Source: Bradyrhizobium sp. CSS354
GTDB taxonomy: Bacteria; Pseudomonadota; Alphaproteobacteria; Rhizobiales; Xanthobacteraceae
Assembly (NCBI RefSeq): GCF_029051725.1
Contig: NZ_JAACFU010000006.1
Location: 1 to 64,000, forward strand
Direction: 5' to 3'
Length of the DNA stretch: 64,000 bases
Within the stretch, counting starts at the first letter, position 1; each line of letters opens with the position of its first letter. Under the pieces are notes generated by a model that was not told the origin of the DNA, did not search any database, and saw only the letters and a list, made by a program, of their open reading frames with translations. Of the stretch, positions 54,048-63,162 are shown piece after piece. A program made the translations under genes and the position numbers.

Positions 54048-56512
54048 GCCACCGCGCCTTCCAACGACTTCCACTGAATGTTGCGAAAGAACACGCGGCC
54101 CGTGTGCGTTTGCAGGCCGATGAAGCGCGGGTCTTGCGCGGTGGACGGCAGGCCGCGGCGCGGAGACTGCGGATCGCCGGCGAAATGGAAAATGTTTACC
54201 GCCTGCCCGTTCAGCGCGACCGTGATGTCGGCCCCATCGACGGTGATCTCATAGTTGTTCCATTCTCCGACCGGATGGACGGTCAATGGTCCGTCGGTCG
54301 GTCCCTTGAAGGCGTAGACTGCACCCGTCCTGTGGATCGGCGCATTGTCTGGACGGGCCAATTCGTCGATCTGAATTTCGAAGCCGAAGTTGACGCCGAC
54401 ATAGGCCGTGTTGTCGTAGCCTTCGTTTCGAGGGTCGGGGAAGCCGATGAAGACACCCGAATTGTCGCCGGGTGCCGTCATCATCCACTGCAGCCGCAGA
54501 ACGTAACGAGGAGGCGTGGGGCGCTTTAGCCAGAGCAGCCCAAGGTCCGTTCCCGTTCGCGCCTCGAGCACGCCGCGCCGGACCCGGAACGAGCCAGGGT
54601 CGTTCCGACCAGGCTGGTTGCTGATCGTCGACATTGTCCAGTCGCCAAGAGAGATGCCATCGAACAGCGTCTCGAATCCCGCATCGGCCGCGAGGGATGG
54701 CGGCGCCATGATCAGGTCGCCCGTGCGGCGCGACAGCGCGATCCCGGTCAGCATCGGGTTGGGAGAGCCGATGCTCGGGAATAGCGCGGGGCCGGCCGCA
54801 TACAAGTTTTCGGTGTGATGGAAGCGTCCGTTGCCATCGGTGACGCTCGCGGCCGGGTCGGTGCCCATCCAAAGCGTCCCGGCTTCATGATGCGTCGTCC
54901 CGAGCCCGTCCTGGTTGCTCTGGAGCACCTGCATCGGCTGCCCGTTGGCGAAGATGGCGGCGACCTTCTGCATTGTCGCATCCATGGCGGCCCAAAGATC
55001 CTGATCTCGCTGTGTCGGTGTTAGCGCAACCGATGCGCGACGAACGCCGTATTCGTCGGTGCGCGCGCTCAAATCGACCCGGCTTGGGTGGGCGGCGGGA
55101 TTGGCCGGATCGGCTGGCTCCATCTCTCCGAGCCCCCTGATTGCAATTGCGACATGCGTATCGGTCGAGGTCCGCAGCTGGTCATAGAAGTCGACGTCGG
55201 GCACCTTGCGGTAGAGTTCGTCCTCGCCGCCTACGGTATTGCCGCCGCCGCTCGCAGCAATCTGAAGGTGGAAGTGGCCAATCAGATCACCATTCGGGCG
55301 CGTCGCCCGTCCCTTCACGAACATGGCCGCGGTCTGCAGTTCGTTCACCGCCGACGAAAGCCCGGAAATCGCCGAGCGCGGCACGCGGATGACAAGGTTT
55401 GAGCGAAGGTGAGCGATCAGGTTCTTGCCGACGAGCGGCAGGGTCGGAAAGCCGGTGCCATCGAACGACGCCAGAGCGAGCCGCGCGTTCTCGATCGTGC
55501 CGAGCGCCATGATGACGGCACCGCCCGGAGCCAGATCAATCGGGCCGCGGCTCGTGTCGATGCCGGAGATGCGCCAGGTGCCTGCCGCGGTCGGCACGCT
55601 ACGCAGCGTCAACACATGCGTGTCGGGCAGCACCATGAATTCCTTGACGGAATCGTTGCCGTTGGAGTCGCTCGCCGCGGTCCGAGCCGCCTTCATCAGC
55701 AGCGGAACGACGCTGAACTTGTTCAGCGGAAAGAACCCCGCATGTGGCGGGCGCGCCTGCACAGCAAGCGGCGCTTCCAGCTTCAGCAGGTTCAGCAGGT
55801 CGTTTTGCGAAAGCCCGCCGCTCGACGACAGACCGAGCAACTGTGCGGGGTCGGCGCCAGGCTTCAGCAGCGGCGAGGGTGGGAGCGCGTCGAGCGTAAT
55901 CGCCCCGGGCACGCTGGACAGATTGTCGAAGAGCTGGCGACGAAGCGCGTTTTGCAGTTCACCGAAAATGAAGTCGTTCGCCTCGTCGACACCGATCTGC
56001 CACGAACTCTCATCGAAATAGCGGCCGTTCAGTTCGGCTACGGTATTTGCCGGCCAACCCGACATCTCCTCGTCCAGCAGACGAGGCGACCAACCGCCCC
56101 AATAGAGTGATCGGCCTCCGAGCGTATACGCCAGTCCCTTGAAGGGAATGGTCGACTTCCAAGGAATGCCCCAAACCTCGTTGCGTGGCGGCTCAGGCTG
56201 CGGCAGGTTTTCGTTAAGAAAGAACGGATTGGTCGGATCGCCAAACCCCTGGATTCCCGTGTTCTGGACGTGCTCAGGAACGGTGAACAGCCCGGCGTCT
56301 ACGACCAGTGTCCGTAATCCGCCGCCACTCTGCTTCTGACGAAACCACAGATGCTCGGCGATAGCCGAGCCGAACGTACCGGCTCCCACAATGATGAAAT
56401 CGAACGGACGCCCGCCTGCGGATTTCCACGCATCAACCTCCGCTAGGTTGTTGCAGAGGTAGCGGCCCTGGATGTCTTTGGTGAACGAGGTCGTCTCGGT
56501 AGTGATCGCCAT
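54044..56512 (-). CDS. GMC oxidoreductase fused to a 3-keto-disaccharide hydrolase domain
   Basis: An 822-residue fusion. FAD-binding N-terminus (FDFIIVGAGTFGSAIAEHLW, residues about 37-56), GMC middle region, and GMC_C with the catalytic His in GTTHHEAGTLWMGTDP and the paired Asn in IGSPNPMLTGIA (to about 605). The C-terminal 200 residues form a DUF1080/3-keto-disaccharide hydrolase module (FETLFDGISLGDWTMS, DNSGVFIGFPDPR, HPVGEWNNYEITVDGADITV, DPRFIGLQTHTGRVFFRNIQ). This pairing suggests oxidation of a sugar at C3 and cleavage of the 3-keto glycoside in one protein. AGGAGGCGGGC precedes the ATG. No signal peptide. The GH13 gene overlaps its stop, so the two are translated together. Confidence 0.9.
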   Translation of the reverse strand: MAITTETTSFTKDIQGRYLCNNLAEVDAWKSAGGRPFDFIIVGAGTFGSAIAEHLWFRQKQSGGGLRTLVVDAGLFTVPEHVQNTGIQGFGDPTNPFFLNENLPQPEPPRNEVWGIPWKSTIPFKGLAYTLGGRSLYWGGWSPRLLDEEMSGWPANTVAELNGRYFDESSWQIGVDEANDFIFGELQNALRRQLFDNLSSVPGAITLDALPPSPLLKPGADPAQLLGLSSSGGLSQNDLLNLLKLEAPLAVQARPPHAGFFPLNKFSVVPLLMKAARTAASDSNGNDSVKEFMVLPDTHVLTLRSVPTAAGTWRISGIDTSRGPIDLAPGGAVIMALGTIENARLALASFDGTGFPTLPLVGKNLIAHLRSNLVIRVPRSAISGLSSAVNELQTAAMFVKGRATRPNGDLIGHFHLQIAASGGGNTVGGEDELYRKVPDVDFYDQLRTSTDTHVAIAIRGLGEMEPADPANPAAHPSRVDLSARTDEYGVRRASVALTPTQRDQDLWAAMDATMQKVAAIFANGQPMQVLQSNQDGLGTTHHEAGTLWMGTDPAASVTDGNGRFHHTENLYAAGPALFPSIGSPNPMLTGIALSRRTGDLIMAPPSLAADAGFETLFDGISLGDWTMSTISNQPGRNDPGSFRVRRGVLEARTGTDLGLLWLKRPTPPRYVLRLQWMMTAPGDNSGVFIGFPDPRNEGYDNTAYVGVNFGFEIQIDELARPDNAPIHRTGAVYAFKGPTDGPLTVHPVGEWNNYEITVDGADITVALNGQAVNIFHFAGDPQSPRRGLPSTAQDPRFIGLQTHTGRVFFRNIQWKSLEGAVA

Positions 56513-56845
56513 TGCCCGCCTCCTGGTGCAACCCTCGAACTCGCTTTCCTGTTAGGGCACGATCTCCTTCAACCTTAAATGAGCTAGTTCACAGATTGCT
56601 CTTACTTTCAGCCGCAGCGAGAGCGGCCTCGCTGCGCGGGATCGGTCGAGTTCCAATCTTCGTACTGGAGCCGCTCCCGGCGCCAATTGGAAACGCGGCA
56701 CCTCGCAGGACCGTCGAACACGCTCTAACTCTTCGACACGGGCGAATACCTTTCTCGCGGCCGGCTGGCAGAACGTCACAACGGCGCCGATCGGGATGCG
56801 ACGCGGCACGGGAGCGGGGACCATTCGGGAGATCAGGACGTCAAC
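56513..56845. other. Upstream region of GMC gene, no clear gene
   Basis: About 330 bases between the GMC start and a small charged-protein gene on the same strand. A 90-codon minus-strand frame exists without motif or ribosome site. The GMC promoter is expected here; no consensus stood out. Confidence 0.35.
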
Positions 56846-57007
56846 TCAGGCGCGGTAACGACAAAATTCGTCACCGTTCTCATATTCAAAGCAGATCTTG
56901 ACGCGGCAGCGCGGTCGATCCTCATCGCGATATCGGGAGCGACGGTCCATATCTTCATCATCGCGCTGCATCCGCCTATTGGGGCGATGGTCCATATCTT
57001 CCATCAT
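56846..57007 (-). CDS. Small highly charged hypothetical protein
   Basis: Reads MMEDMDHRPNRRMQRDDEDM, an Asp/Arg-rich tract, then RPRCRVKICFEYENGDEFCR and a short end. The last 20 residues with three Cys look like a folded, possibly disulfide-bearing patch. The frame is open to a TTG at 57085, giving a more hydrophobic N-terminus (AALVAVG) that could be a signal core, so the start is uncertain. No ribosome site is convincing. Function unknown. Confidence 0.4.
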   Translation of the reverse strand: MMEDMDHRPNRRMQRDDEDMDRRSRYRDEDRPRCRVKICFEYENGDEFCRYRA

Positions 57008-57300
57008 GCGTCCCACGGCAACCAATGCTGCTTTTGGCAAGCTACCAAAGGGTACGGTCGAAACGTTGGTTAAGCCTGAGAACAAGGCGACCCTGACTTA
57101 GATCCTCACGTACCACTTCCCTCCCACAGATGTGGCGCTCGCGCTGTTGCGCCGCGTCGAGGGTCATTCGCTTTGTGAGTTTAAGGGCGTTGCGGAATAT
57201 CGGACGATCAGCGTCGGTGGGCGCCGCTGTCCTGCGACCGGGAATCCCGCCTTGGCTACCCTGTTCGCCGTCGAAGGCTCCGATCATGACTCCGCCGCCA

Positions 57301-57507
57301 TCAGCGCCGGCGTGCGAACCACATTCCGAGCACGAACGCGACCGCGAGCGACTGCAGCGGCGCCTGGACGGTTGCTTTCCGGAGACGATCGGCCCAATTC
57401 GCGGCGGGGTCTTTCTGGGATTGCGGCCGGCGCGTCTCTGGCGCCTGTTCCTGCTCGTTCACCAGCCCGGAGGCTTCCGTCATCGCCGAGGCTTCCTTGA
57501 TGTCCAT
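57301..57507 (-). CDS. Small membrane-tailed protein (68 aa)
   Basis: Starts MDIKEASAMTEASGLVNEQE, has a polar basic middle (PETRRPQSQKDPAANWADRL) and ends in one hydrophobic helix, LQSLAVAFVLGMWFARRR. This is the layout of short DUF883-like or ElaB-like tail-anchored proteins, but similarity is only in style. The frame is open to 57780, but that extension is His/Arg-rich and unnatural. A second ATG at 57483 is also possible. Function unknown. Confidence 0.5.
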   Translation of the reverse strand: MDIKEASAMTEASGLVNEQEQAPETRRPQSQKDPAANWADRLRKATVQAPLQSLAVAFVLGMWFARRR

Positions 57508-57838
57508 GCGCGGGTGAACCCGGTCTCGGGCGCGGTGGCGCTGGGCACGTTGCTGGCGGCTGTGACGTTGCCGGTGGTGGTGTGGGTGGTGGCGAGGTGA
57601 GGTAGGCTGTGCGCGATAACTCGCTTTTGGAGTAAAAACTTCTTTGATGTCATCCAGCTGTTTGGCATCGAACGCAATCCCCACATCAGCGTTCGTGGCG
57701 ACACCTTGTCGTCGCTGTCCAAGGCTGTGGTCTGCGTGAACCCCTAACAGCACACTCGTGATAAATCCATTTCGGCGCATTTGAACCGTTCCAAACGCTC
57801 AACTGACCAAAAAAGACCTGCAATATAGGAGCAGTTCC
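57508..57838. other. Region without a convincing gene
   Basis: About 330 bases between the small tail-anchored gene and the divergent OmpA-like gene. Only chance frames are visible. GGAGCAG just before 57839 is the ribosome site of the OmpA-like gene. Confidence 0.4.
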
Positions 57839-58909
57839 ATGGGCATTCCCAAAGATGGGACGGTTTCGGTCCGCATCACATGCGTTGGTCACGCCAGCCG
57901 ACGCTGGAGAGGTGCCCGCACGAAGGCGGCGGCGTCCGCACTGAATCAGCGCCTGTCGGAATTCAGGGCGAAAACGATCTTCGACCAGGTTGATCCCATC
58001 GTCAAAATGCAGCTGCCGGGATTGCCCGTCGCGCTTGGCCAAAAGGCAGTCGGGAGCACGGAACCGTTTCCGACGGCCGGCGAAGATAACGCCGCCATCG
58101 ATCGCAGTGTCGTCCTCATGGTCGACCTAGTTTGGACAGGTACGGGCGGTTACAAGAGGGTGCACCGTCCGCCTCGGCTTGTTTATGCGCCGAGCACCTT
58201 CTGGGAGATGAAAATCGCAGCGCTCTTTGGCGCCTCGGGTATCGGCGTAAAATCGAGCTTGCTCCGCGTGAAGATCAAGAACTTGAGTACAGGGCGCGAA
58301 CTGTCGCTTTTTGGGCCGATTATCGGCGGTGATCTGACCATCGGACCCGGCATGTTCAAGAAGGTGCCCAAGGTGTCGCCCGTCAGCTTCGACAAGTTCG
58401 ATCCCAAACAATTGCGGGATGCGCAAGTGGGCAAGCCCGTCGTGTTCACGACACCGCTCATGGACTTCGAAGACTGGATCAACGGATCGGAAGGCCAGCT
58501 CGTGCGGGTCGTTCACGGTCATCTTAAAACCGGCGTGACCAAGTCGCAGACCAGCTTTCTCCAGTTCGTCAGCGTCGATACTCATCCCGGCTCATTGGTC
58601 TTCGATCTGAAGGCGCTCGGTTTCTCGTTGGGTATTCCCGAGGTATCCAATCAGGTGCAATCCGGAACACTCAAAGCCGAAAATCATCCGTCAGACCAGT
58701 ATCTCGTCGACACACCTGATGACGTTATTCCTGTCCAAGTCGCACAGCACCGCAGCGAAGGCCTTCTGATCAGCTTCCCAACTGAAAAACATAAATGGAC
58801 GGATTTGAGTTCGAGCGAGCAAGAGGAAGTGAAGCGATTTGTGTTGAACAGAACGGCAGCCATTCGCGCTTTGTCTGACTTCAAGGATGTGGTCGCCCCG
58901 ACGCCGTGA
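57839..58909 (+). CDS. OmpA-like domain protein with unknown C-terminal region
   Basis: A 356-residue protein. Residues 5-95 look like an OmpA-like peptidoglycan-binding fold: VSVRITCVGHASRRWRGA, AAASALNQRLSEFRAKTIFD and EDNAAIDRSVVLMVDL in the right order. The remaining 260 residues are unrecognised, with strand-rich patches (LLRVKIKNLSTGRELSLFGP, SSLLRV, LQFVSVDTHPGSLVFDLKAL). There is no signal peptide or lipobox, which is unusual for an OmpA domain and suggests a secreted or injected protein or an unusual start. GGAGCAG precedes the ATG. Its neighbours are a ligase remnant, a hypothetical gene and a protease-like gene on the other strand. Confidence 0.7.
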   Translation: MGIPKDGTVSVRITCVGHASRRWRGARTKAAASALNQRLSEFRAKTIFDQVDPIVKMQLPGLPVALGQKAVGSTEPFPTAGEDNAAIDRSVVLMVDLVWTGTGGYKRVHRPPRLVYAPSTFWEMKIAALFGASGIGVKSSLLRVKIKNLSTGRELSLFGPIIGGDLTIGPGMFKKVPKVSPVSFDKFDPKQLRDAQVGKPVVFTTPLMDFEDWINGSEGQLVRVVHGHLKTGVTKSQTSFLQFVSVDTHPGSLVFDLKALGFSLGIPEVSNQVQSGTLKAENHPSDQYLVDTPDDVIPVQVAQHRSEGLLISFPTEKHKWTDLSSSEQEEVKRFVLNRTAAIRALSDFKDVVAPTP

Positions 58910-58939
58910 TGGGGCGGGTAGCTGGCAGACTGATTTCCC

Positions 58940-59131
58940 GACGGAGCTGTGGCTTCGTGCTTCGAGGGCCGTCCAGTCATGGCCGTTGCGCGTGAACAGC
59001 CGGACACGGTTGCCGTCACGCTGGACGATCAGGCGATAGCCGTCGTGCTTGATCTCGTGGATCCAGTCGGGACGGTCGGGGACTTTGGTGCTACGAGTCG
59101 GCAGACAAGGCTTAAAGGAGGATTTCAGCAT
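58940..59131 (-). pseudogene. DNA ligase (LigD-type) N-terminal fragment
   Basis: Reads MLKSSFKPCLPTRSTKVPDR, then DWIHEIKHDGYRLIVQRDGN and RVRLFTRNGHDW, the adenylation-site region of LigD-type ATP-dependent ligases with Lys in IKHDGYR. After HDW the match stops and the rest of the enzyme is absent. It is a fragment left by deletion and not closely related to the ligase at 40761. Confidence 0.8.
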
Positions 59132-59755
59132 TCCGGGAAAGATAGGCACTCTCGAACGCGAATCCAGCGGCTCTCGCGCGCTTGAAACGATCGTACCAGT
59201 CCGCCATTCCATCTGACGAAAAACGTTCATTCGACGTGGGAAGCGCCCATCTCGGCAAATGCACGGATTCGAACTGCTCCCACACATACATGCCGTTCAA
59301 TGGATAGCGCCTCTCGGAGGACCAGCCAGCTGCGGCTTCCTCGGCCGTGAAAATTCCGTCCCTTTGCGCTTCCAGAACCTGACCAGTGAGCGCTTGTGCC
59401 CACTGATGACGGCAGCCTGGTGAGCACTCGCGATGGCCGCGCGGATGCTGTAGTCGCGATCACTGACCCAGATTTCCAGAAACGGTTGCCGAGCTTCGTT
59501 GGCGCGGCCGTAGGAGTGATAGAACCAAAGCCCGAAGTCGCCGTCGCTCTCATCGACCTTCAGCTTGGCCTGCCATTGTGGGTAGACCAGCAAGCCGGAG
59601 ATCTCGTATCCACGGGTACCAGCGATGTTGTGAGTGGTGCTTTTGCCGAAGCCGGTCACCTTCGTTACGCTGGTGATGTAAACGTCGAAACAGTCCCGCT
59701 CTGCAAAGGAAGCTTGCGTCTTTTCATCCCAACAAGGCCGTTGTTCTTTGACCAT
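59112..59755 (-). pseudogene. Unrecognised protein with one frameshift
   Basis: The first frame begins MVKEQRPCWDEKTQASFAER and continues DVYITSVTKVTGFGKSTTHN, YEISGLLVYPQWQAKLKVDE, GLWFYHSYGRANEARQPFLE and RFWKRKGTEF. The next frame carries on TAEEAAAGWSSERRYPLNGM, YVWEQFESVHLPRWALPTSN and MADWYDRFKRARAAGFAFES to a stop at 59112. A missing T in the T-run near 59358 restores the frame, giving about 214 residues. No domain was recognised. It lies between the OmpA-like and protease-like genes. Confidence 0.55.
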
Positions 59756-59835
59756 TTTGCCGGATCGGTGCTGTTGACCCAAAGGTGCTATTCAACGTCT
59801 AGCGTGATGTCCGGCTTCTGTCCGTTCTTCGGATG

Positions 59836-60864
59836 CTAACCGGGGAACTCGCGGAACTCCTTGACGAGATTAAACGGAATTTTCCACCCGGCGCCTCCGT
59901 CGCGCATCAGCATCTTGATGTCCTCCGTCCTGTTTTCTTTTCCGGTTTTTGGATCGGTCTCCAGTGTGTGGCCGTTGCTGTCCCAAGGTTTGGTCGCGCT
60001 CTTCGAGTAGTAGCCGAGAAAATGCCCGGCTTCATGGGCAGACGTGTTAGGCCCGCGTTGCGAGCTGATAAAGGCAAGGTCCAACGATCGAACAAACGAG
60101 CCATTGGGGAAGGAGCCATTGGACAGAAGCTTGTCGACACAGAAAATGGTTAAGTGGGCGCCCCGGACTTTGTGTTTGGCGAAGAAGCCCTTCAGTTTTT
60201 CGACATCGATCATATCGGGAAAGGTCGCCAGGCTCGCATCCTTCATGCCAGTCGCGGTGGCGAGCTCCTGTTTGATGGCAGCCTGCGCGTCGTCGATGAA
60301 GAGCCAGTCGCTTGGCACTCGCTCGAAGCGGATGTTGGCCTGCGGCTTCCATATATTGTTCATCGTCAGCAATTCATCTTGCTCGCTGCAAGGCTTCTTG
60401 GCGTGAAACATCGGAGCGCCGCCACTGCCCGGAACCATGACATTGCGGAACGCCACCTTGATCTTGATTTCCGGCAGCACGACGACATGGAGCTTGGCTT
60501 CGATCTTCCGGTCGGCCGACCGGGCCACCACCTCCAGACCGGGAAAGCCAATCGGCTTAATTCGGCCATTGATTTCGAAAAACCGTGCATCGCCATTGAA
60601 TGTGGCGGGAAGTGACGCCGCCCTGAGCTGCGGATCGATATCGGGTGCGGAGAATGCATCTCTGGCCTGCATGACGCGTCTAAGGGTATCGGCGCCATCG
60701 ATCTCCTTTATTGCGAGGGCATGGGCGTTAGGATCGACTTCGAGCTTTCTTCCGGGATCGATCAGGGCCACGATGTTCGAGCCGCCGAACGGCACCACCA
60801 CGCCTGGCGGGCTGCGGCGCTCATCGATGCCGGAGCGGCGGAAAACCTCCTGGAAAGCGGCCAT
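59836..60864 (-). CDS. Putative zinc metallopeptidase (HExxH) of unknown family
   Basis: A 342-residue protein with a single zinc-binding motif SAHEAGHFLGYYS at residues 275-287 (H277, E278, H281) and a downstream His in SNGHTLETDP (H299). Spacing does not fit the metzincin HExxHxxGxxH exactly. The upstream 250 residues are unrecognised (VVPFGGSNIVALIDPGRKLE, FFEINGRIKPIGFPGLEVVA, FERVPSDWLFIDDAQAAIKQ). No signal peptide is seen. The ATG at 60864 follows AGGAGA. A likely protease; substrate unknown. It is followed by the hypothetical gene above and preceded by the pseudo-caspase gene 500 bases upstream on the same strand. Confidence 0.7.
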   Translation of the reverse strand: MAAFQEVFRRSGIDERRSPPGVVVPFGGSNIVALIDPGRKLEVDPNAHALAIKEIDGADTLRRVMQARDAFSAPDIDPQLRAASLPATFNGDARFFEINGRIKPIGFPGLEVVARSADRKIEAKLHVVVLPEIKIKVAFRNVMVPGSGGAPMFHAKKPCSEQDELLTMNNIWKPQANIRFERVPSDWLFIDDAQAAIKQELATATGMKDASLATFPDMIDVEKLKGFFAKHKVRGAHLTIFCVDKLLSNGSFPNGSFVRSLDLAFISSQRGPNTSAHEAGHFLGYYSKSATKPWDSNGHTLETDPKTGKENRTEDIKMLMRDGGAGWKIPFNLVKEFREFPG

Positions 60865-61361
60865 GTCCGGTTCTCCTGTTCTAGTTCGGCGCGTCAACGC
60901 GAAGTTTTGCGCGCGGGCGGTTTGAATCAAAGCGCCGGCTCAGTTGAAGTGTATGGTGTCGGGTCCGTCTGGGTCGTCAGGCCCGACAGGAAGAGCTACA
61001 GCACGAAGTAGGTGCGAAAATCGGCTAACCAGCTCGCTTTCACTTACCTTTGCATACCCTCAAAGCCTGCGGGCGCTCGTGGCTTCGAAACCGGCAATAG
61101 GAATCCCACCTTGCCAGGTCCCGCCGATAACCGTTGAGTCCTATTGTGAAAATATCTTGTCCACAGCACCCAGATCGCGCTTCACGTGGTCAGCCTCGCG
61201 CCTCGGCACGGATTGGTCGCATCCGAACTGGGACGGGTTCAAATGCCGGAATGTTCAATGAAGTTGCCAGCGGTCCAGCTCAATTCTGGTCAGAGTCACA
61301 CGTCAACGGTGCCTGGGCTAAGGCGGTTTGAACCTGCCGACCGGAAACTCCGATCACCGTC
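60865..61361. other. Region without a convincing gene
   Basis: About 500 bases between the protease-like gene and the pseudo-caspase gene. Short chance frames only. It should hold the protease promoter; no consensus was picked out. Confidence 0.4.
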
Positions 61362-63149
61362 CTAGTCGCCGTCCTTCTCGCGAACGACTCGAAATCCATT
61401 CGCCTGATAGCGAACATTGAAATCATATCTAAACCGTGCGGCTGAGCGCAGATATTTCGGGTCATTATTAAACGAGCCGCCCCGAAGCACCCGCTCGGGA
61501 CAACCCGGTTTGACCGAAGCGGATCCATCAGTGGGCGTCCCTCGATACCCCTCGGTCCAGCAATCCTCGACCCACTCTGCGGCATTGCCGGCCATGTCAT
61601 AAATATCGAACGCATTTGGTTTGAATGATCCAACCTGCATGGTGGCATAGTGCGGTTCACTGGTGCAGCCCGCACAATTTGCGCGGTCCTTCTCCACTGA
61701 CCGGCCCCAAGAGTAGGGTGAACTGGTGCCGCCTCGGGCGGCGTACTCCCATTCACTTTCCGTTGGCAGTCGGTAGGTCTTCCCGGTCTTTTGCGACAGC
61801 CATGCGGCATAGGTTTTTGCGTCGTTCCAATCGACATCAGTGACGGGACGGCGGCCGCGTCCCGCTCCGGCATCGGCCGGCCGATAGGTGCAGCCTCTGT
61901 CCATGACACAGGCGTCCCACTCATCGTATGTGACTTCGTACTTACCGATGTAGAACGGCTTGCGGATCGACACCTGATGCACAGGGCCTTCAAACGGGAA
62001 GACCTCAGTCGAACCCATGTTGAAATTGCCTGAAGGTATCAGCACCATCTCCGGGCATTGGGAACAGTCACGAATTGTAGACCTCGGTGGCGGCGAGACC
62101 GGCGGCGCGGGCGTGTTGGTCACAGTCGGTGTTTGCGGCTTTGCCGGGCTGGCTACCGCGCCAAGGCGTTGCAGGCCTGCCCGCGCCTCGGAGGCATACG
62201 GACCGTTCGGATAGGCATCGAGATAGGCCTGAAAATCGGCCGCGTTGTTGCTGCTCTTGATCGTATCCCAGAAACCTTGTTCCACCGTATCCGGCGGGTT
62301 GCCCAATCTCGCGACCGCGCGCGACGCCGTGTCTGTTGGTTCGTTGCGGCCTGTAACGACAAAGTCAGCGGCCTCGAGCGACGCTTCCCAGGGGAGTTGC
62401 TTGTTGCGGCTTCCCTTTGCGACCGCAGCCCGGGTTTGGCCAAATGCTTCCTTGAAGGTTCGACCGGGGGCCTTGGCGGCTTTCACGAACTCGTCAGCAA
62501 ACAGACTGAGCGCTCCCTTTTGATCCTCCACGACCTGCCCGGGGAGTGCGGGGTAAGCTTGAGTGATGCCCTGGATAGGACTGACGTTGGCGAGCCCAAT
62601 TGCCTTGACCGATGTCTTTTGCTGCCATGGATTTCTCCTCGCCGCATCAAGGATAACGGCTGAACCTCTGGGCCGGGCAACGATCAGCGGATCGAGAATG
62701 AGATCGCCATCCACCGCATTGGAGTGAATATCGAGGTCCGATGCAATGGTACCGTCGATCGGGATGAGGAAATTGCGGCCTTCATACTGGATGGCATGAC
62801 CGGAGAAGTAGACGACGGCGGTGGCACCGCGTTCCAGTTTTTGGCTGAATTGTTGGATTGCCCCATCCATATCGGCATTTCGCGCATCCTGCGCATAAAC
62901 CACGTCAAAACCACCAGCCTTCAAAAGCTCGGCGATCGCTTTCGCGTCGGAAACCGCCGTACGGACAGGCGACTGCGGATAAGATCCATTTCCGATAACG
63001 AGAGCGACCCTCTTGTCGGCCTGCGCAGCACTCGCGTTCTGGCCCCGGGCGGCCGAAAGAAAAAAGAGCTGTGGGATGAACGCGCCAGCCGCAAAGGCGC
63101 ACAAAACGACGAGCACCTTTAAAGTGCGGCCCATGCCTGACAGTTTCAT
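61362..63149 (-). CDS. Pseudo-caspase fused to a formylglycine-generating-enzyme-like domain
   Basis: A 595-residue exported fusion. Signal peptide or anchor (VLVVLCAFAAGAFIPQLFFL) to about residue 38, caspase-like p20 domain about 45-250 (RVALVIGNGSYPQSPVRTAV, VVYFSGHAIQYEGRNFLIP), a Pro-rich linker near 345, and a SUMF1/FGE-sulfatase domain about 365-590 (MVLIPSGNFNMGS, YRLPTESEWEYAARGG, DMAGNAAEWVEDCW, RVLRGGSFNND). The caspase His is present in SGHAIQ but the nucleophilic Cys of the LDAC motif is Ala (VILDAARRNPW), so peptidase activity is not expected. The divergent gene at 63271 has both residues. Periplasmic location is likely. Confidence 0.88.
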   Translation of the reverse strand: MKLSGMGRTLKVLVVLCAFAAGAFIPQLFFLSAARGQNASAAQADKRVALVIGNGSYPQSPVRTAVSDAKAIAELLKAGGFDVVYAQDARNADMDGAIQQFSQKLERGATAVVYFSGHAIQYEGRNFLIPIDGTIASDLDIHSNAVDGDLILDPLIVARPRGSAVILDAARRNPWQQKTSVKAIGLANVSPIQGITQAYPALPGQVVEDQKGALSLFADEFVKAAKAPGRTFKEAFGQTRAAVAKGSRNKQLPWEASLEAADFVVTGRNEPTDTASRAVARLGNPPDTVEQGFWDTIKSSNNAADFQAYLDAYPNGPYASEARAGLQRLGAVASPAKPQTPTVTNTPAPPVSPPPRSTIRDCSQCPEMVLIPSGNFNMGSTEVFPFEGPVHQVSIRKPFYIGKYEVTYDEWDACVMDRGCTYRPADAGAGRGRRPVTDVDWNDAKTYAAWLSQKTGKTYRLPTESEWEYAARGGTSSPYSWGRSVEKDRANCAGCTSEPHYATMQVGSFKPNAFDIYDMAGNAAEWVEDCWTEGYRGTPTDGSASVKPGCPERVLRGGSFNNDPKYLRSAARFRYDFNVRYQANGFRVVREKDGD

Positions 63150-63162
63150 CGCTTCATCAGCC

